From Aporrectodea caliginosa (lineage: Eukaryota; Annelida; Clitellata; Crassiclitellata; Lumbricidae), in contig JACEVL010000461.1 in assembly GCA_020284085.1 (NCBI GenBank), forward strand, positions 488,501 through 552,500: a stretch of DNA of 64,000 nucleotides, read 5' to 3'. Of the stretch, positions 1 through 10,090 are shown in pieces. The position numbers and the translations under genes are program-made. Under the pieces are notes generated by a model that saw only the letters and a program-made list of their open reading frames with translations, was not told where the DNA came from and made no database searches. Position 1 is the first letter of the stretch, and each line of letters opens with the position of its first letter.

Positions 1-354
1 TGTAAGTGAAAACTGCAGATATTATATTCTTCAATGACAGAAATTTGTACCAAAAAATTTCTTGCCCTGAAGAAGTGTAAAGTGTGAATTTGCTTATGTT
101 ACAGAAAACTTCTGATAAGAATTTTTACAGCAATTTTTACAATTCACTACATTGTCAGAGTAGTGAATTGCTTTAATCGTTCGCGATTTTGTGCTGATGG
201 CTGTATAAACCAGATTTTGTGGAAATTTTACTTTAATGCCAAACAGGTTAGAATCTGATTTCATAGCTCTCTGTGGACAAACACAGTCACTTTATAATTT
301 GGTTGAATGTTTTGTCAATATGGTGCGATTTAAATATGGAAGTACTGAATAATT
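1..354. other. Upstream flank of first zinc-finger locus, no gene
   Basis: No coding signal is seen. Bases about 160-280 belong to a dispersed repeat that recurs near 1440, 33560 and, inverted, near 18950 and 54520. It contains the words CGCCATTTTGTG and GATGACAGTATAAA or close variants. The stretch just before the first finger resembles the 5' flank of the zinc-finger locus near 43.9 kb. Confidence 0.5.
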
Positions 355-666
355 ATGATATGTGATAATGGAGAGAAGGAACACAAGTGCAAATTCTGTA
401 ACAAGTCGTTTGAAGAGGTTGGTCATCTGAAATGGCACTTGATGACTCAGATTGGAGGAAAATCATACAAATGCCACCTATGTCAGAAATCATTTGCATG
501 GGGTGGTAATCTGAAGAGTCACATGAGAACCCATACAGGAGAAAAACCATACAGGTGCCAGTTATGTCAGATATCGTTTGCCACACGTTTTTCCCTGGAG
601 CGTCACATAAATAATCGAAGGTGTGAAATATATAGGCCTATAGGGCTTCACGAAAATATATGGTGA
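355..666 (+). CDS. Truncated C2H2 zinc-finger protein, three fingers, probable gene relic
   Basis: The 103-residue ORF holds three 28-residue C2H2 modules at about residues 10-32, 38-60 and 66-88, joined by a TGEKPY linker. Only the middle finger is intact. Finger 1 ends in Q where the last zinc-binding His should be. Finger 3 has lost its second His (HINNRRC) and runs into a non-finger tail and stop. The first finger is nearly identical in DNA to the broken finger near 43900, and finger 3 resembles finger 1 of the 44277 gene, so both are one subfamily. The other members' acidic tail and C-terminal finger are absent. DNA binding would be weak at best. A decayed copy is the most likely reading; a spliced 5' exon is the alternative. 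Confidence 0.6.
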   Translation: MICDNGEKEHKCKFCNKSFEEVGHLKWHLMTQIGGKSYKCHLCQKSFAWGGNLKSHMRTHTGEKPYRCQLCQISFATRFSLERHINNRRCEIYRPIGLHENIW

Positions 667-754
667 CGTATTCATTACAACCATGTCAACATCATTACAT
701 ATAACGACTATTAGTTCTAAGCTATCTAAAGGAAGAAAGTTATTTTTATAATGA

Positions 755-1350
755 AGAATATCCCGTAGTTTAGTCTACGTTGCTAACTGTGACCATATCT
801 GGGAATAGGGACCTAAAGTGAGGTTATAGTTTCTGAGTTACAGCCTTTTTTAGATAAGTTGGTTGCATATCCATTATTTTTATTATCCTCTGCGAGACTT
901 CAGAATTGTTCTGTTAATAAGTGATTTCTGGCATTAAATTGCAATGTATTCTTATGTTTTATGTGTCATTTTATAGGAGTACATAATTATAGCACAATGA
1001 TTGTGGCATGGTGAAAAACCTAAAAATTCTTTGTGGTTGGCTCTTCTGAGTGCCATTTTGCTAAATCTTGAAACTTTATATTTTTGAAATAATTGTAAAA
1101 TCTTTTACACTCCTAAAGTTTGAATAACTTCATAATTTATGGACCAATCTTTGTGCCAATTTTTTTTCTTCTGTCTGAAAGTGAAAGCTTGTTTCAATCT
1201 GCATTTGAGGATACCAATACATGTAACTCCATATCCCACTTTAGGTCCCTTTTTCCAGATATGGTCACAAATTATTTTAATGTCTTCAATGTCGAACTTC
1301 ACGTTGGCAAGTAAGCAGCGTACCAATGTCTATGATAACTTTGGTTGATA
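755..1350. repeat. Foldback-like relic with type-B element ends
   Basis: A type-B-like end (ATCCCGTAGTTTAG, near 762) and type-B subterminal sequence (1278-1345, with ACTTCACGTTGGCAAGTAAG) flank sequence that lacks the usual minisatellite core. Arms at about 786-830 and 1223-1270 are inverted copies sharing CTTTAGGTCCCT and CCAGATATGGTCAC. The small ORFs here are shadows of this structure. Confidence 0.45.
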
Positions 1351-1439
1351 ATGTTTCGACGGCAACATATTAAATGTCAAAGAAAGGGAATTCTACACGA
1401 CTGTTCATAATTTAAATTACGCAACCTTTTTCTCAGTTG

Positions 1440-1670
1440 CTTTAGCATGGCAAAATGTATTCGCTAGATGTCAGGATATACTATAAAAAAATCAGCCTAA
1501 TTTTGGATGTGGTGAAATACTTAAAATTAATCGTTCGCCATTTTGTGCTGATGACAGTATAAATCAGATTGTGATAAAAATGGAATTTAATAGATACGTT
1601 TCTTCGCCACGAAGGTAGAAAGTAGGAGCACAAAAAAGCCAAACATGGTTAGGTTCTACAACTCTGTGGG
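1440..1670 (+). repeat. Dispersed repeat, copy 2
   Basis: It shares TTCGCTAGATG, TCGCCATTTTGTG and GATGACAGTATAAA-like words, in the same order, with 160-280 and 33560-33780 on this strand and with 18950-19060 and 54520-54720 on the other. No ORF is visible. It may be a SINE or MITE; its ends were not resolved. Confidence 0.5.
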
Positions 1671-1735
1671 TAAAAGTGCATTTAGCGTATTTAATTCATG
1701 ATGCTGCCGCCCGAGTGTATTAGCGTATTTTTATG

Positions 1736-2237
1736 GGTAAAGTCGTAGTTTACGTTGCTAAATTATTCTAATGTCTTCAATGCCGTACTTGACGTTGGTA
1801 AGTAAGCAGTCTACCTATGTGCATGTTAACTATCATCAATCCAGCTTCCATTTCATCGAGAAATATTTTCATCAATCCAGCTTCCATTTAATTTGAAAAA
1901 ATTACTTTTATCAATCCAACTTCTAATTGACGAAACAAATATTTTTCATCAATGGAACTTTTATTTAAGCAACGATTTATTCTCATGGATCCAGCTTCTA
2001 ATTACGGAAACAATTATTTTCATCAATCCAGCTTCTATTGAATCGAAAACTGAATTTCACCCATCCAGCTTCTATTTACAGAAAAAATTATTTCGATCAA
2101 TCCAACTTCAATTTTGAACACAGGAATGTTTTCATCAATCCCACTTCCATTTAGGGAAATAATTTCTTTCATCAATCCAACTTCCATGTTAAAGTGACAA
2201 TATCAAATAATTTAGCAACGTAAACTACGACTTTACC
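1736..2237 (-). mobile_element. Minisatellite-core element, type A (copy 1)
   Basis: It begins GGTAAAGTCGTAGTTTACG and ends with the inverted copy, closing CGACTTTACC. Next inside comes the conserved subterminal block with CAATGCCGTACTTGACG and GGTAAGTAAGCAG. About 11 units of 36-40 bp follow, each carrying CATCAATCCAGCTTC or a variant. Unit variants keep the same order as in the type-A copies at 34850, 53830 and 55698, so whole elements were copied rather than expanded locally. No coding capacity. A TTTTAT-like match flanks both ends but is not clean. Confidence 0.8.
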
Positions 2238-2238
2238 T

Positions 2239-2358
2239 TTTATTGGGGGGATAGCGCATTGGATAACATCTGGCGTAGAGAGCGAGAGGTGGTGAGTTCG
2301 AGCCCCGTAGGGCGGACCGGATATGCTTTGTAGGCTGCTATTATTATTATTATTATTA
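2239..2358 (+). repeat. tRNA-derived SINE (family 1), short copy
   Basis: Pol III promoter-like boxes are visible: box A in GATAGCGCATTGG and box B in GAGTTCGAGCCCC, followed by an (ATT)n tail. The same head occurs at 53590 with a longer body, and inverted at 32600-32860. It sits directly between two oppositely oriented type-A elements. Confidence 0.7.
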
Positions 2359-2359
2359 T

Positions 2360-2866
2360 GGTAAAGTCGTAGTTTACGTTGCTAAATTATTTGATATTGT
2401 CACTTTGAAATGGAAGCTGGATTGACGAAAAATTGTTTCCCTAAATGGAAGTGGGATTGATGAAAACATTCCTGTGTTCAAAATTATTGAAGTTGGATTG
2501 ATCGAAATAATTTTTACCGTAAATAGAAAGCTGGATGGATGAAATTAAGTTTTCGACTCAATAGAAGCTGGATTGATGAAAATAATTGTTTCCGTAATTA
2601 GAAGCTGGATCCATGAGAATATATCTTTACCTAAATTAAAGGTTCCAGTGATGAAAAATATTTCTTTCATCAAATAGAAGTTGGATTGATAAAAGTAATT
2701 TTTCAAATTAAATGGAAGTTCGATTGATGAAAACCTTTTCTTGATGAAATGGAAGCTGGATTGATGATATAGTTAACATGCATATAGGTAGACTGCTTAC
2801 TTACCAACGTCAAGTACGGCATTGAAGACATTAGAATAATTTAGCAACGTAAACTACGACTTTACC
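2360..2866 (+). mobile_element. Minisatellite-core element, type A (copy 2)
   Basis: Same termini and unit order as the element at 1736, but inverted, so units read GAAGCTGGATTGATGAAAA. Its left edge abuts the (ATT)n tail of the SINE. Its right flank is a remnant of another core array (2867-2911). No clear target-site duplication. Confidence 0.8.
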
Positions 2867-2911
2867 GAAGTTGGATTGATGAAAATAATTTTAGCTTAAA
2901 TAGAAGTCGGA

Positions 2912-3396
2912 GGTTATCCCGTAGTTTAGGTTGCTAAATTATTTGAATATCTTCAATGCCGTACTTCACGTTGGTAAGTAAGCAGTCTACCTATGTCCAT
3001 GATAACTATCATCAATCCCGCTTCCATTTGACGAAGCAATTTTTTTAATCAATCCAGCTTCCATTTCATGAAAAAAGACCCAACTTCTATTTAACGGAAA
3101 AATATTTTTCATCAATGGAACTTTTATTTAGGCAAAGAACTATTCTCATGGGTCCAGCTTCTACTTACGGAAACAATTATTTTTTCAATCCAGCTTCTAT
3201 TGAATCAAAAACTTAGTTTCATCAGTCCAGCTTCTATTTACGGTTAAAATTATTTCCACCAATCCAACTTCTATTTAAATACACAAATTGTTTCATCAAT
3301 CCCACTTTCATTTAGGGAAACCATTTTTTCATCAATCCAGCTTCCATTTTAATTTGACGATATAGAATAATTTAGCAACCTAACTACGGGTTTACC
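2912..3396 (-). mobile_element. Minisatellite-core element, type B, with 9 bp TSD
   Basis: Termini are GGTTATCCCGTAGTTTAGG and the complement of GGTAAACCCGTAG. The subterminal CCGTACTTCACGTTGG block and about ten core units lie inside. It is flanked by a perfect direct repeat GAAGTCGGA (2903-2911 and 3397-3405). That repeat is part of the core array it landed in, so the element inserted into a relative. Confidence 0.8.
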
Positions 3397-3407
3397 GAAG
3401 TCGGATT

Positions 3408-4042
3408 GGTAAACGTGTAGTTTAGCGTCGTAAATTATTCTCCCATTACAGCATTATTATATTTTATGAATCCAATTTCTACTTTGGCGAGAATCCTTTT
3501 CATCGATCCAGCTTCGGTAAACTTGTAGTTTAGTATCGTAAATTATCAGCCATTGCATGGGTTTCAGCGTTGGTCGAATACAAGTGGGATGGACTAAAAG
3601 AATTCTTTCTAAACAGAAGTCGGATGGATGAAAATAGTTCTTGCTTAAATAGAATTGGGTCTGATGAAAAGAATCTTGCCTAAACAGATGCTAGATTGAT
3701 GAAAAATAAGTCTTAATTATATAAAAGTTGTCCTGATGAAATATTATTCCTGTTTAAATATAAGCTGGATTGATGAAAAAAATTCTTGCCTAATGCAAGC
3801 TGGAAAGGCTTCTCGCCAAAGTAGAAGTTGGATTGATGAAAAACAAAAATGCTACAATGGACGAATAATTTACAACGCTACCCCAGATATGAGATGGTGT
3901 GATATAAAATTGGGGTAAACGTGTAGTTTAGCGTCATAAATTAATCGGCCATGGTAGCATTTCGTCAATCCAACTTCTTTACGACCAACGCTGAAACCCA
4001 TGCAATGGCGGATAATTTATGACGCTAAACTACACGTTTACC
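3408..4042 (+). mobile_element. Compound minisatellite-core element, type C
   Basis: Three type-C left ends, GGTAAACGTGTAGTTTAGCG or variants, occur at 3408, 3516 and 3913. One right end closes at 4042 with ACTACACGTTTACC. Type C carries its own subterminal words, GCCCATTGTAGCATTATT and GGGTTTCAGCGTTGGTCG. The last 130 bp form a minimal copy with a single core unit. The block looks like nested or partly collapsed copies. Confidence 0.7.
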
Positions 4043-4116
4043 AAATTTAGCATTATTTTAGTTGACTTTTCATGAATGATGTATTTCAAAGTCCAAAAGT
4101 TAGACCAGTCTGTTTT

Positions 4117-4585
4117 GGTGTCACGACAATTCGTCTACAGACTTTTCGTCTATGACACTTCATCTACAGACACTTCGTCTACAGACATTTTGTCTACAAA
4201 GTTATTTCATATTGTCACTTTAAAATGGAAGCTGGATTGATGAAAAACTGTTGCCCTAAATGGAAGTGGGATTGATGAAAACATTCCTGTGTTGAAATAG
4301 AAGCTGGATTGATCGAAATAATTTTTTTTGTATAGAAGCTGGATACCAAGCTTGATCGATGGATGAAATTAAATTTTCCATTCAATAGAAGTTGGATTGA
4401 TGAATATAATTGTTTCAGTTATTAGAAGCTGGATTCCTGAGAATATTTAGCACGTTTAGCGAAACTATAAGAAAGAGGCCTCTGTTGATTAGCCCTAATG
4501 GATACAGATACACTTGTAGGCGAAATGTCTGTCGACGAGGTGTCTGTAGACGAAAGTCTGTACATAGATGAGTTGTCGCGGAACC
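4117..4585 (+). mobile_element. Minisatellite-core element, type D, with 9 bp TSD
   Basis: The outer arms are tandem CTTCGTCTACAGACA-like repeats beginning GGTGTCACGACAATTCGTC. The inner part is the type-A core half starting at TATTGTCACTTTAAAATGG. A perfect direct repeat GTCTGTTTT (4108-4116 and 4586-4594) flanks it. Homologous zinc-finger 5' flanks at about 36515 (+) and 59965 (-) carry that target once, uninterrupted, so insertion and boundaries are well supported. Confidence 0.85.
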
Positions 4586-4885
4586 GTCTGTTTTTAGACA
4601 GAGCTGAACCTAAATGGTTTAAGCAATTAAACATGGTAGCAGAGAACTCTACTAGTAACTTAAATACAAGATGAAGAACAGTCATTTTACTGCAATGATA
4701 GTCAGTGAAATTTGTTTTGTATTTTTGAACTATACAAAAATAGAGTTTGTACTGTTCTTTTTAGCAAGCATATGAAGAAGACAAGCTACATTCCATTAGA
4801 GCTTCAAAATCCAGTTGGAACATTTCAGTCTACAACTTTCATGAATGTAAGCTATTTCATCTTGGATCAAAATCATACTGAACAG
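4586..4885 (+). other. Conserved 5' flank of the 6351 zinc-finger gene
   Basis: Together with 4080-4116 this aligns by eye to 36480-36900 and, inverted, to 59700-60010. It shares AGACAGAGCTG, GGTTTAA, a pyrimidine-rich run ending TTTTTAGCAA, and ATGAAGAAGACAAGC-like words. The pattern suits a duplicated promoter or untranslated exon with a splice acceptor. No TATA box or experimental start can be claimed. Confidence 0.45.
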
Positions 4886-5753
4886 CAGTGTTATTTCAGT
4901 TTTCGCTTTTCAGTTACAGTTACAGTTATCTAATTTATGATTTTTCAGTTAAAGTTATAGTTACAGTTAACTGAAATCATATTTTTCAGTTTCAGTTATT
5001 TTTTTATTTTTCAGTTACAGTTTCAGTTATTTCTCTTTTTTTTCAGTTATAGCATGAGTTATTTTTTTCCCAAGTCATGACTAATGACACACTGACCACA
5101 AGTATTCTGAACAGTTACCAGAAATATTTACGCAGTAAATCAATGCGATTTAATGTATTGTCGGTTTACTTTAAAGAAAACACATCGTTCCAGATTAACA
5201 CTTGCTCTGTTCCAACAATTACCGTGCCACACTCGTGGATTTCAACGTCCTTCCCAGCAACGGTGTGAACACAACATTGACTTTTGTTGTCTGCGGCTTA
5301 GTAAACAAAATGTTCCCACACGCCACTTTCTACTTTTCTACTACTTGGCTTAAACATTATTCTCGTAGTCGTGGATTGTTTTAAGAATTTATGGTTTCAC
5401 GACAACACAACGAAAGGAAAATGAACCGGAAGTGAAATGAACATAGAAAACTGAAAAGGAACCAGAAGTGAAACTAGCATAGAATACTGAAAAGAAACCA
5501 GAAGTGAGATGAGTATAGAAAACTGACCATAGACTGGAGTAGGATAACCATTCAAAAAGTAAGTAAGAAAAATACTCATGTTTCATTTTTCAGTTGACTT
5601 TTGTTATTTTTCAGTTATACAGTTTTCGTTTTTCAGTTACTATTACAGTTTCAGTTATTCAGTATTTTTCAGTTTCAGTTACAGTTACAGGTAACTGGAA
5701 GACATTTTTCAGTTATTTTGCTATTTCAGTTACAGTTAATAGAAATAACACTG
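4886..5753. mobile_element. hAT-like MITE with CAGTT-rich ends
   Basis: Inverted ends CAGTGTTATTTC and GAAATAACACTG are flanked by the perfect 8 bp duplication CTGAACAG (4878-4885 and 5754-5761), a hAT hallmark. Both subterminal regions are arrays of TTTTTCAGTTACAGTTTCAG. No transposase ORF is present. The paralogous flank near 36897 reads TACTGAACAATAG without the insert, an apparent empty site. Confidence 0.8.
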
Positions 5754-5839
5754 CTGAACAGTGTTAAGGGCATTCTATTATGCAAAATAGCTTCAGTATT
5801 TTGTCATGCAGTTTTTATGTGTGACTAATTCTTACTTTA

Positions 5840-6350
5840 CTAGAAATATAAATACTATTGACAGATGAAAGAAGAAACTTTTTCTAAGCATCTGAGACTC
5901 AAACTTAAATGAAGTAATTATAAATGTGAGAAAATGGACACTGCTATTGTTGGAAAGGTTTTATATGACAACAACAAATGCAGAAACGTCTTAGGTAACC
6001 AATTACTTTGAAGTTCATTTCAAAACTCGTGTTTATCAAATCCGAACTTTGTCTTGAATCTGGTATTTGGAGAAGCACATACAAATCATTTTTAAGAAAA
6101 ACCACATATTCCGGGTATGTTCATTATTTCAGAAACCACGTGCTCAAGGTTATCATCTTAAAGCTCATCAAAGAATACACACCAGTTGGAGAAAAAACAG
6201 TGAAATGAACAATTCAGTGAGTAGACTGATGGCGAATGCGTGAATCGATATGGTGGAAAAAATACAGGTGCCACATATATTGTAAGTCATTTGATCAGTG
6301 TGGTAATCCGGAAAAGCACTTGAGATCCCATACTGGAGAGAACCATACAA
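5840..6350 (+). pseudogene. Decayed 5' leader and first finger of the zinc-finger gene
   Basis: Bases 5840-6210 align with 36990-37330 and with the reverse of 59280-59660. From the ancestral start at about 6222 (ATGGCGAAT, as used at 37363) there is a stop after four codons. A finger then needs frame changes to read CHIYCKSFDQ and LRSHTGE. Two more 1-base losses lie in the linker (GAGAACCATAC) and just before CEKSF. The intact reading frame resumes at 6351. Confidence 0.65.
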
Positions 6351-8213
6351 ATGTCAGTTTGTGAGAAATCATTTGCAGAAGGTGGCTTGGTGATGGATAC
6401 GAGAACTGACACTGGCGAAAAACGATACAAGTGCCAGTTATGTCAGAAATCATTTCCTAAAGATAGTCGTCTGAAAAGGCACATGAGAAACCATACTGAC
6501 CAAAAACCATACAGTTGCAAGTTATGTCAGAAATCATTTGCTCAAAACAGTCATCTGAAAAGGCATATGAGAACCCATACTAGTGAAAAGCCTTACAGAT
6601 GCCAGCTATGTCAGAAATCATTTAATGAAGCCTGTACTCTGAAAAGGCACTTGTGTACCCATACTGGGGAAAGTCCATACAGGTGCCATCTATGTCAGAA
6701 ATCATTTGCAACAGATAGTCATCTGAAAAAGCACGTGAGATACCATACTTCCCCAAAACTACATAGTTGCAAGTTATGTCAGAAATCATTTGCTAGCCAT
6801 AGTCAGCTAAAAAGTCATGTGAGAATCCATACTAGCGAAAAACCCTTCAGATGCCAGGAATGTCAGAAATCATTTAGTGAAGGTTGTACTCTGAGAACGC
6901 ACATGAGAACCCATACTGGGGAAAAACCATACAAGTGCAAGTTATGCGACAAATCATTTGGTCAAAGTGATACTCTGAAAACGCACATGAGAACCCATAC
7001 TGGCGAAAAACCATACAGGTGCCAGTTATGTCAGAAATTATTTGCTGATCGTAGTACTCTAAACCTGCACATGAGAACCCATACTGGCGAAAAACCACAC
7101 AAGTGTCAGTTATGCCAGAAATCATTTACTAAAGGTGGTAGTCTGAAAACCCACATGAGAATCCATACTGGCGAAAAACCGTACAGATGCCAGTTATGTC
7201 AGAAATCTTTTGCCAGTCATAGTCAACTGAAAAGGCATTTGAGAATCCATACTGGTGTAAAACCATACAAGTGCCAGTTATGTCAGATATCATTTACTAA
7301 AGGTAGTAGTCTGAAAACGCACATGAGTATCCATACTGGTGAGCAACCATACACGTGCCAGTTATGTCAGAAATCTTTTTCTAATCATAGTAATCTGGAA
7401 AGGCATATGATAACCCATACTGGTGTAAAACCATGCAAGTGCCAGTTATGTCAGAAATCATTTTCTTATCAGAGTTCTCTGAAGAGGCACATGAGAACTC
7501 ATACTGGCGAAAAACCATACAAATGCCAAAGGTCTCGTGGGAAACCAGTTACAGTAGTCAGTACTCTAAAGAGTCATATGTGGACGGATACAGGAGAAAG
7601 GTCATGCATAAGTGAGGTTTGTAAAGGGTTTACACAAATTGGAGATCTAAAGAATCACAGAAGAACTCACGAAACTGAGAAGCAACACACTTGTAGTAAA
7701 CCTTACACAAAGGGCAGTTCGTCATCGAAACAGCTTAATCTCCCTGCAGGAGCACAACAACAGGAACTAAAACTGGAAAGTGAAGTAACTGATAACCTAT
7801 TGGATGATTTCGTCACATTTAGTAATACAGGCGATTGTGATAAACCAAATGAAGGATTCTCCAAGAACATTTATCCGGTAAAAACACAGCCGCAGGATCC
7901 TGAAACGGAAAGTGAAGTAATTACTAACCAATCTGATCATTTCTTCACATTTAATAGTACAGCAGTAGCAGATGAACGTTTCTCAGAGCACATATATTCA
8001 GATTGTAGTGGAATTTCAGGTCGTTTACCGAGAGATGGAGAATACTTGTTTATTAGAAAATTCCAATATCCTGTGGATGCAAAAGCGTCTTTGTCAAAAT
8101 CTTTTGGATGTGGTATATGTGATGAATTGCTTGAAATGGAAAAGGATTTTATAGAGCATTGTTCTAGCCATCGATTTTGTCCTCCTGACGACTTAGTTGC
8201 TAACCTGTGTTGA
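6351..8213 (+). CDS. Poly-C2H2 zinc-finger protein, 13 intact fingers plus C-terminal finger
   Basis: The 620-residue ORF is a single block. A broken finger at residues 1-25 lacks its first Cys and a His. Thirteen canonical fingers (C-x2-C-x12-H-x3-H) follow from about residue 26, every 28 residues, to residue 384, with HTGEKPY-type linkers. Two decayed fingers lie at about 390-440. A serine- and glutamate-rich stretch leads to a separate finger at about 585-607, FGCGICDELLEMEKDF then EHCSSH. Finger-only proteins of this kind are typically nuclear sequence-specific DNA binders. No effector domain is visible. The upstream ATG used by paralogues is ruined, so 6351 is the first usable in-frame ATG; a spliced 5' exon could instead provide the start. 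Flanks carry several transposon insertions absent from paralogues. Probably functional but N-terminally shortened. Confidence 0.85.
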   Translation: MSVCEKSFAEGGLVMDTRTDTGEKRYKCQLCQKSFPKDSRLKRHMRNHTDQKPYSCKLCQKSFAQNSHLKRHMRTHTSEKPYRCQLCQKSFNEACTLKRHLCTHTGESPYRCHLCQKSFATDSHLKKHVRYHTSPKLHSCKLCQKSFASHSQLKSHVRIHTSEKPFRCQECQKSFSEGCTLRTHMRTHTGEKPYKCKLCDKSFGQSDTLKTHMRTHTGEKPYRCQLCQKLFADRSTLNLHMRTHTGEKPHKCQLCQKSFTKGGSLKTHMRIHTGEKPYRCQLCQKSFASHSQLKRHLRIHTGVKPYKCQLCQISFTKGSSLKTHMSIHTGEQPYTCQLCQKSFSNHSNLERHMITHTGVKPCKCQLCQKSFSYQSSLKRHMRTHTGEKPYKCQRSRGKPVTVVSTLKSHMWTDTGERSCISEVCKGFTQIGDLKNHRRTHETEKQHTCSKPYTKGSSSSKQLNLPAGAQQQELKLESEVTDNLLDDFVTFSNTGDCDKPNEGFSKNIYPVKTQPQDPETESEVITNQSDHFFTFNSTAVADERFSEHIYSDCSGISGRLPRDGEYLFIRKFQYPVDAKASLSKSFGCGICDELLEMEKDFIEHCSSHRFCPPDDLVANLC

Positions 8214-8606
8214 ATTGTGATTCTACATAATTATGGTTGACAACAATTGTAATTTTAGGTAAAGAAAAGATTTGATAGAAGTGCTGGGATCCATACATAC
8301 GTGAATAGTTCATTCATTCATTCATTCATAAATTTATATAGCGCCCCTTCCAGAGGACTACTCAGAGGCGCTCAAACTTTGTATCACTTTCTTTTCAGAA
8401 TACTTAGACAGTGCATGGTGATGTAGCATCGAGAGGTTCCTCCTTATATGCGCCACATATCTAAAGTGTTGCCTCCTTCCAACATAATTCTAAGACTATA
8501 ATTGCTGCAGGTCATGAAAATGACATTTTTATGCTATTGTTACTAAAGACACAGTAAAGTCGTTTGTGCTCCATTACTGGACAACTTTGTTGCTAAATAG
8601 TAAATT
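8214..8606 (+). other. 3' flank of the 6351 gene, shared with paralogues
   Basis: Sequence after the stop (GATTCTACATAATTATGG, then AACAATTGTAATTTTAG) recurs after the 37363 gene and, inverted, beside the 58111 gene and the 49640 relic. The homology resumes at 9096-9300, beyond the element at 8607-9095. This suggests a long 3' untranslated region or co-duplicated flank. Confidence 0.55.
8310..8375 (-). repeat. Very short LINE/SINE 3' tail insertion
   Basis: Read on the minus strand this is GCGCCTCTGAGTAG, GGGGCGCTATATAAAT and then (TGAA)n, the 3' end also seen at 39330-39395 and 61898-61985. The paralogous flanks at 49560 and 58030 lack it. It is a severely 5'-truncated retrocopy of about 65 bp. 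Confidence 0.65.
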
Positions 8607-9095
8607 GGTTAAACCGTATTTTACTTTGCTAAATTATTGATACTGTCACTTTAAAACGGATTGATGAAAAAAATTGTTTCCCTAAATGGAAGTGGTATTG
8701 ATGAAAACATTCCTGTGTTTAAATAGAAGCTCGATTGATCAAAATAATTTTTCCTGTAAATAGAATGTGGATGGATTAAACTAAGTTTTCGATTCAGTAG
8801 AAGCTGGATTGATGACACTAATTGTTTCCCTAATTGGAAGCTTGATCCATGAATTTTTTTGCTTAAGTAAAAGTTGCATTGATGAAAAATATTTCTTTCA
8901 TTAAATAGAAGTTGGATTGATAAAAGTAATTTTTTCCAATTAAATGGAAGTTGGATTGATGAAAAAATGTCTTGATGAAATGGAAGCTGGATTGACGATA
9001 GTTATCATGCACATAGGTAGACTGCTTTCGTACCAACGTCAAGTACGGCATTAAAGACATTAGAATAATTATGCAACTTAAAACACGGTTTTACC
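8607..9095 (+). mobile_element. Minisatellite-core element, A-like ends, in zinc-finger 3' flank
   Basis: Ends are GGTTAAACCGTATTTTAC and AAACACGGTTTTACC, with the type-A subterminal block and unit order between. Flanks AGTAAATT and ATTAAATT are an 8 bp near-duplication. The homologous flank of the 58111 gene (near 57810) has AATATTAAATTTAGC uninterrupted, an empty site that confirms the insertion. Confidence 0.8.
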
Positions 9096-9339
9096 ATTAA
9101 ATTTAGGTCCACAAATGCTGCTGTTGGACTAGCTATATAACAGAGTGGTTAGCTGTGTATCACTTTGTGAGACTATTTTAGACAGTTGTTGCTTAGCCTA
9201 TTGGCATTGCATTCATGATTTTTAAGTGATAACACTAATTAGCTTATTCTACTTAGATTAATGTTGGACGGTTTCTTTGGTGTTTACGAAAGATAAATGT
9301 GTAATCGAGATTGTCATGTATTGTGAATATTAATTTTGG

Positions 9340-9595
9340 TGTTTTGTTGGATTGATGAAAATAATTTTTCCTTTCTTTGAAGTGGGATTGATGAAAATAT
9401 TTTTTAATTATATAAAAGTTGTATTGATGAAAAATAATTCCTACTTAAATAGAAGTTGGATTGATGAAACGAATTCTTGCTTAAGTCGAAGCTGAATTGC
9501 TGAAAAGGATTCTTTCCAAAGTAGAAGTTTGACTGATGAAAAATAGTTATGCTGCAATGGGCGAATAATTTGGAATGCTAACACGATAGATTTTA
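9340..9595 (+). repeat. Partial core array with type-C right side
   Basis: Six to seven units of GGATTGATGAAAA type end in GCAATGGGCGAATAATTTGG, which is type-C subterminal sequence. No left terminus is seen. Confidence 0.6.
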
Positions 9596-9604
9596 TACAT
9601 AGAA

Positions 9605-9841
9605 ATGCATAGATGGGTTGAAAAGTACTACCCCATCGAATCCGTGACTGCTTGTGCTTCGTCACACGATAAAAGCCTCCCTTTGCACAAGAACAAACTG
9701 ATCAGGAAGTACATGGCGGAGGAGGCTGCTGAATTGGCAACTAGAATCGGAAAAGCCATCGCTCTTAGGAGAGATCAGATCTACGGGATATTGACTAAAG
9801 TGGAAGCAATAAAGAACTATGGAAAAGAGTCAAAGAATTAA
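9605..9841 (+). CDS. Unrecognised 78-residue ORF
   Basis: Base composition is less AT-rich than the flanks and the translation looks protein-like, with a charged helical C-terminal half (RKYMAEEAAELATRIGKAI). It begins inside the edge of a core array. I recognise no family. It could be a fragment of a mobile-element protein or chance. Confidence 0.2.
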   Translation: MHRWVEKYYPIESVTACASSHDKSLPLHKNKLIRKYMAEEAAELATRIGKAIALRRDQIYGILTKVEAIKNYGKESKN

Positions 9842-9954
9842 TTAAAACAGCCCCAGGACATGTTCATGCAGACATCATCACATCGGAATTAAGTTTTTAC
9901 TCCCATTTACGCAGCAATATCAACAATTTTCATACATAGAAGTCTGTACCGTAC

Positions 9955-10090
9955 ATAGAAAGGTATATAGGCTACGGACAGACATACAGACGGACAGACG
10001 AATAGACATTCAGAGGAGCAGACATGCAGACAAATAGACGAACAGGCAGCCATACATACAGAAAGACACACAAACATTCAGACAGGCAGA
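9955..10090 (+). repeat. Degenerate (CAGA)n microsatellite
   Basis: An irregular run of GACAGACAGACA-like tetramers that passes into the left arm of the foldback element. Confidence 0.7.

Noticed and set aside
2247..2320. Possible tRNA gene at the SINE head
   Set aside because: The same head recurs three times with a common body and (ATT)n tail, and no cloverleaf closes.
1736..3396. Regular 36-40 bp repeats that superficially resemble a CRISPR array
   Set aside because: Units are imperfect and contiguous without unique spacers, lie inside inverted-repeat elements with target duplications, and the window is eukaryotic.
5397..5586. Overlapping minus-strand ORFs of 60-65 residues inside the hAT-like MITE
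   Set aside because: They are translations of imperfect repeats (GAAACTAGCATAGAATACTG type) with no transposase motif.
6874..7125. ORFs on the strand opposite the finger arrays (also at 38324, 44489, 58434 and 16949)
   Set aside because: They are periodic antisense or off-frame shadows of the 84 bp finger repeat.
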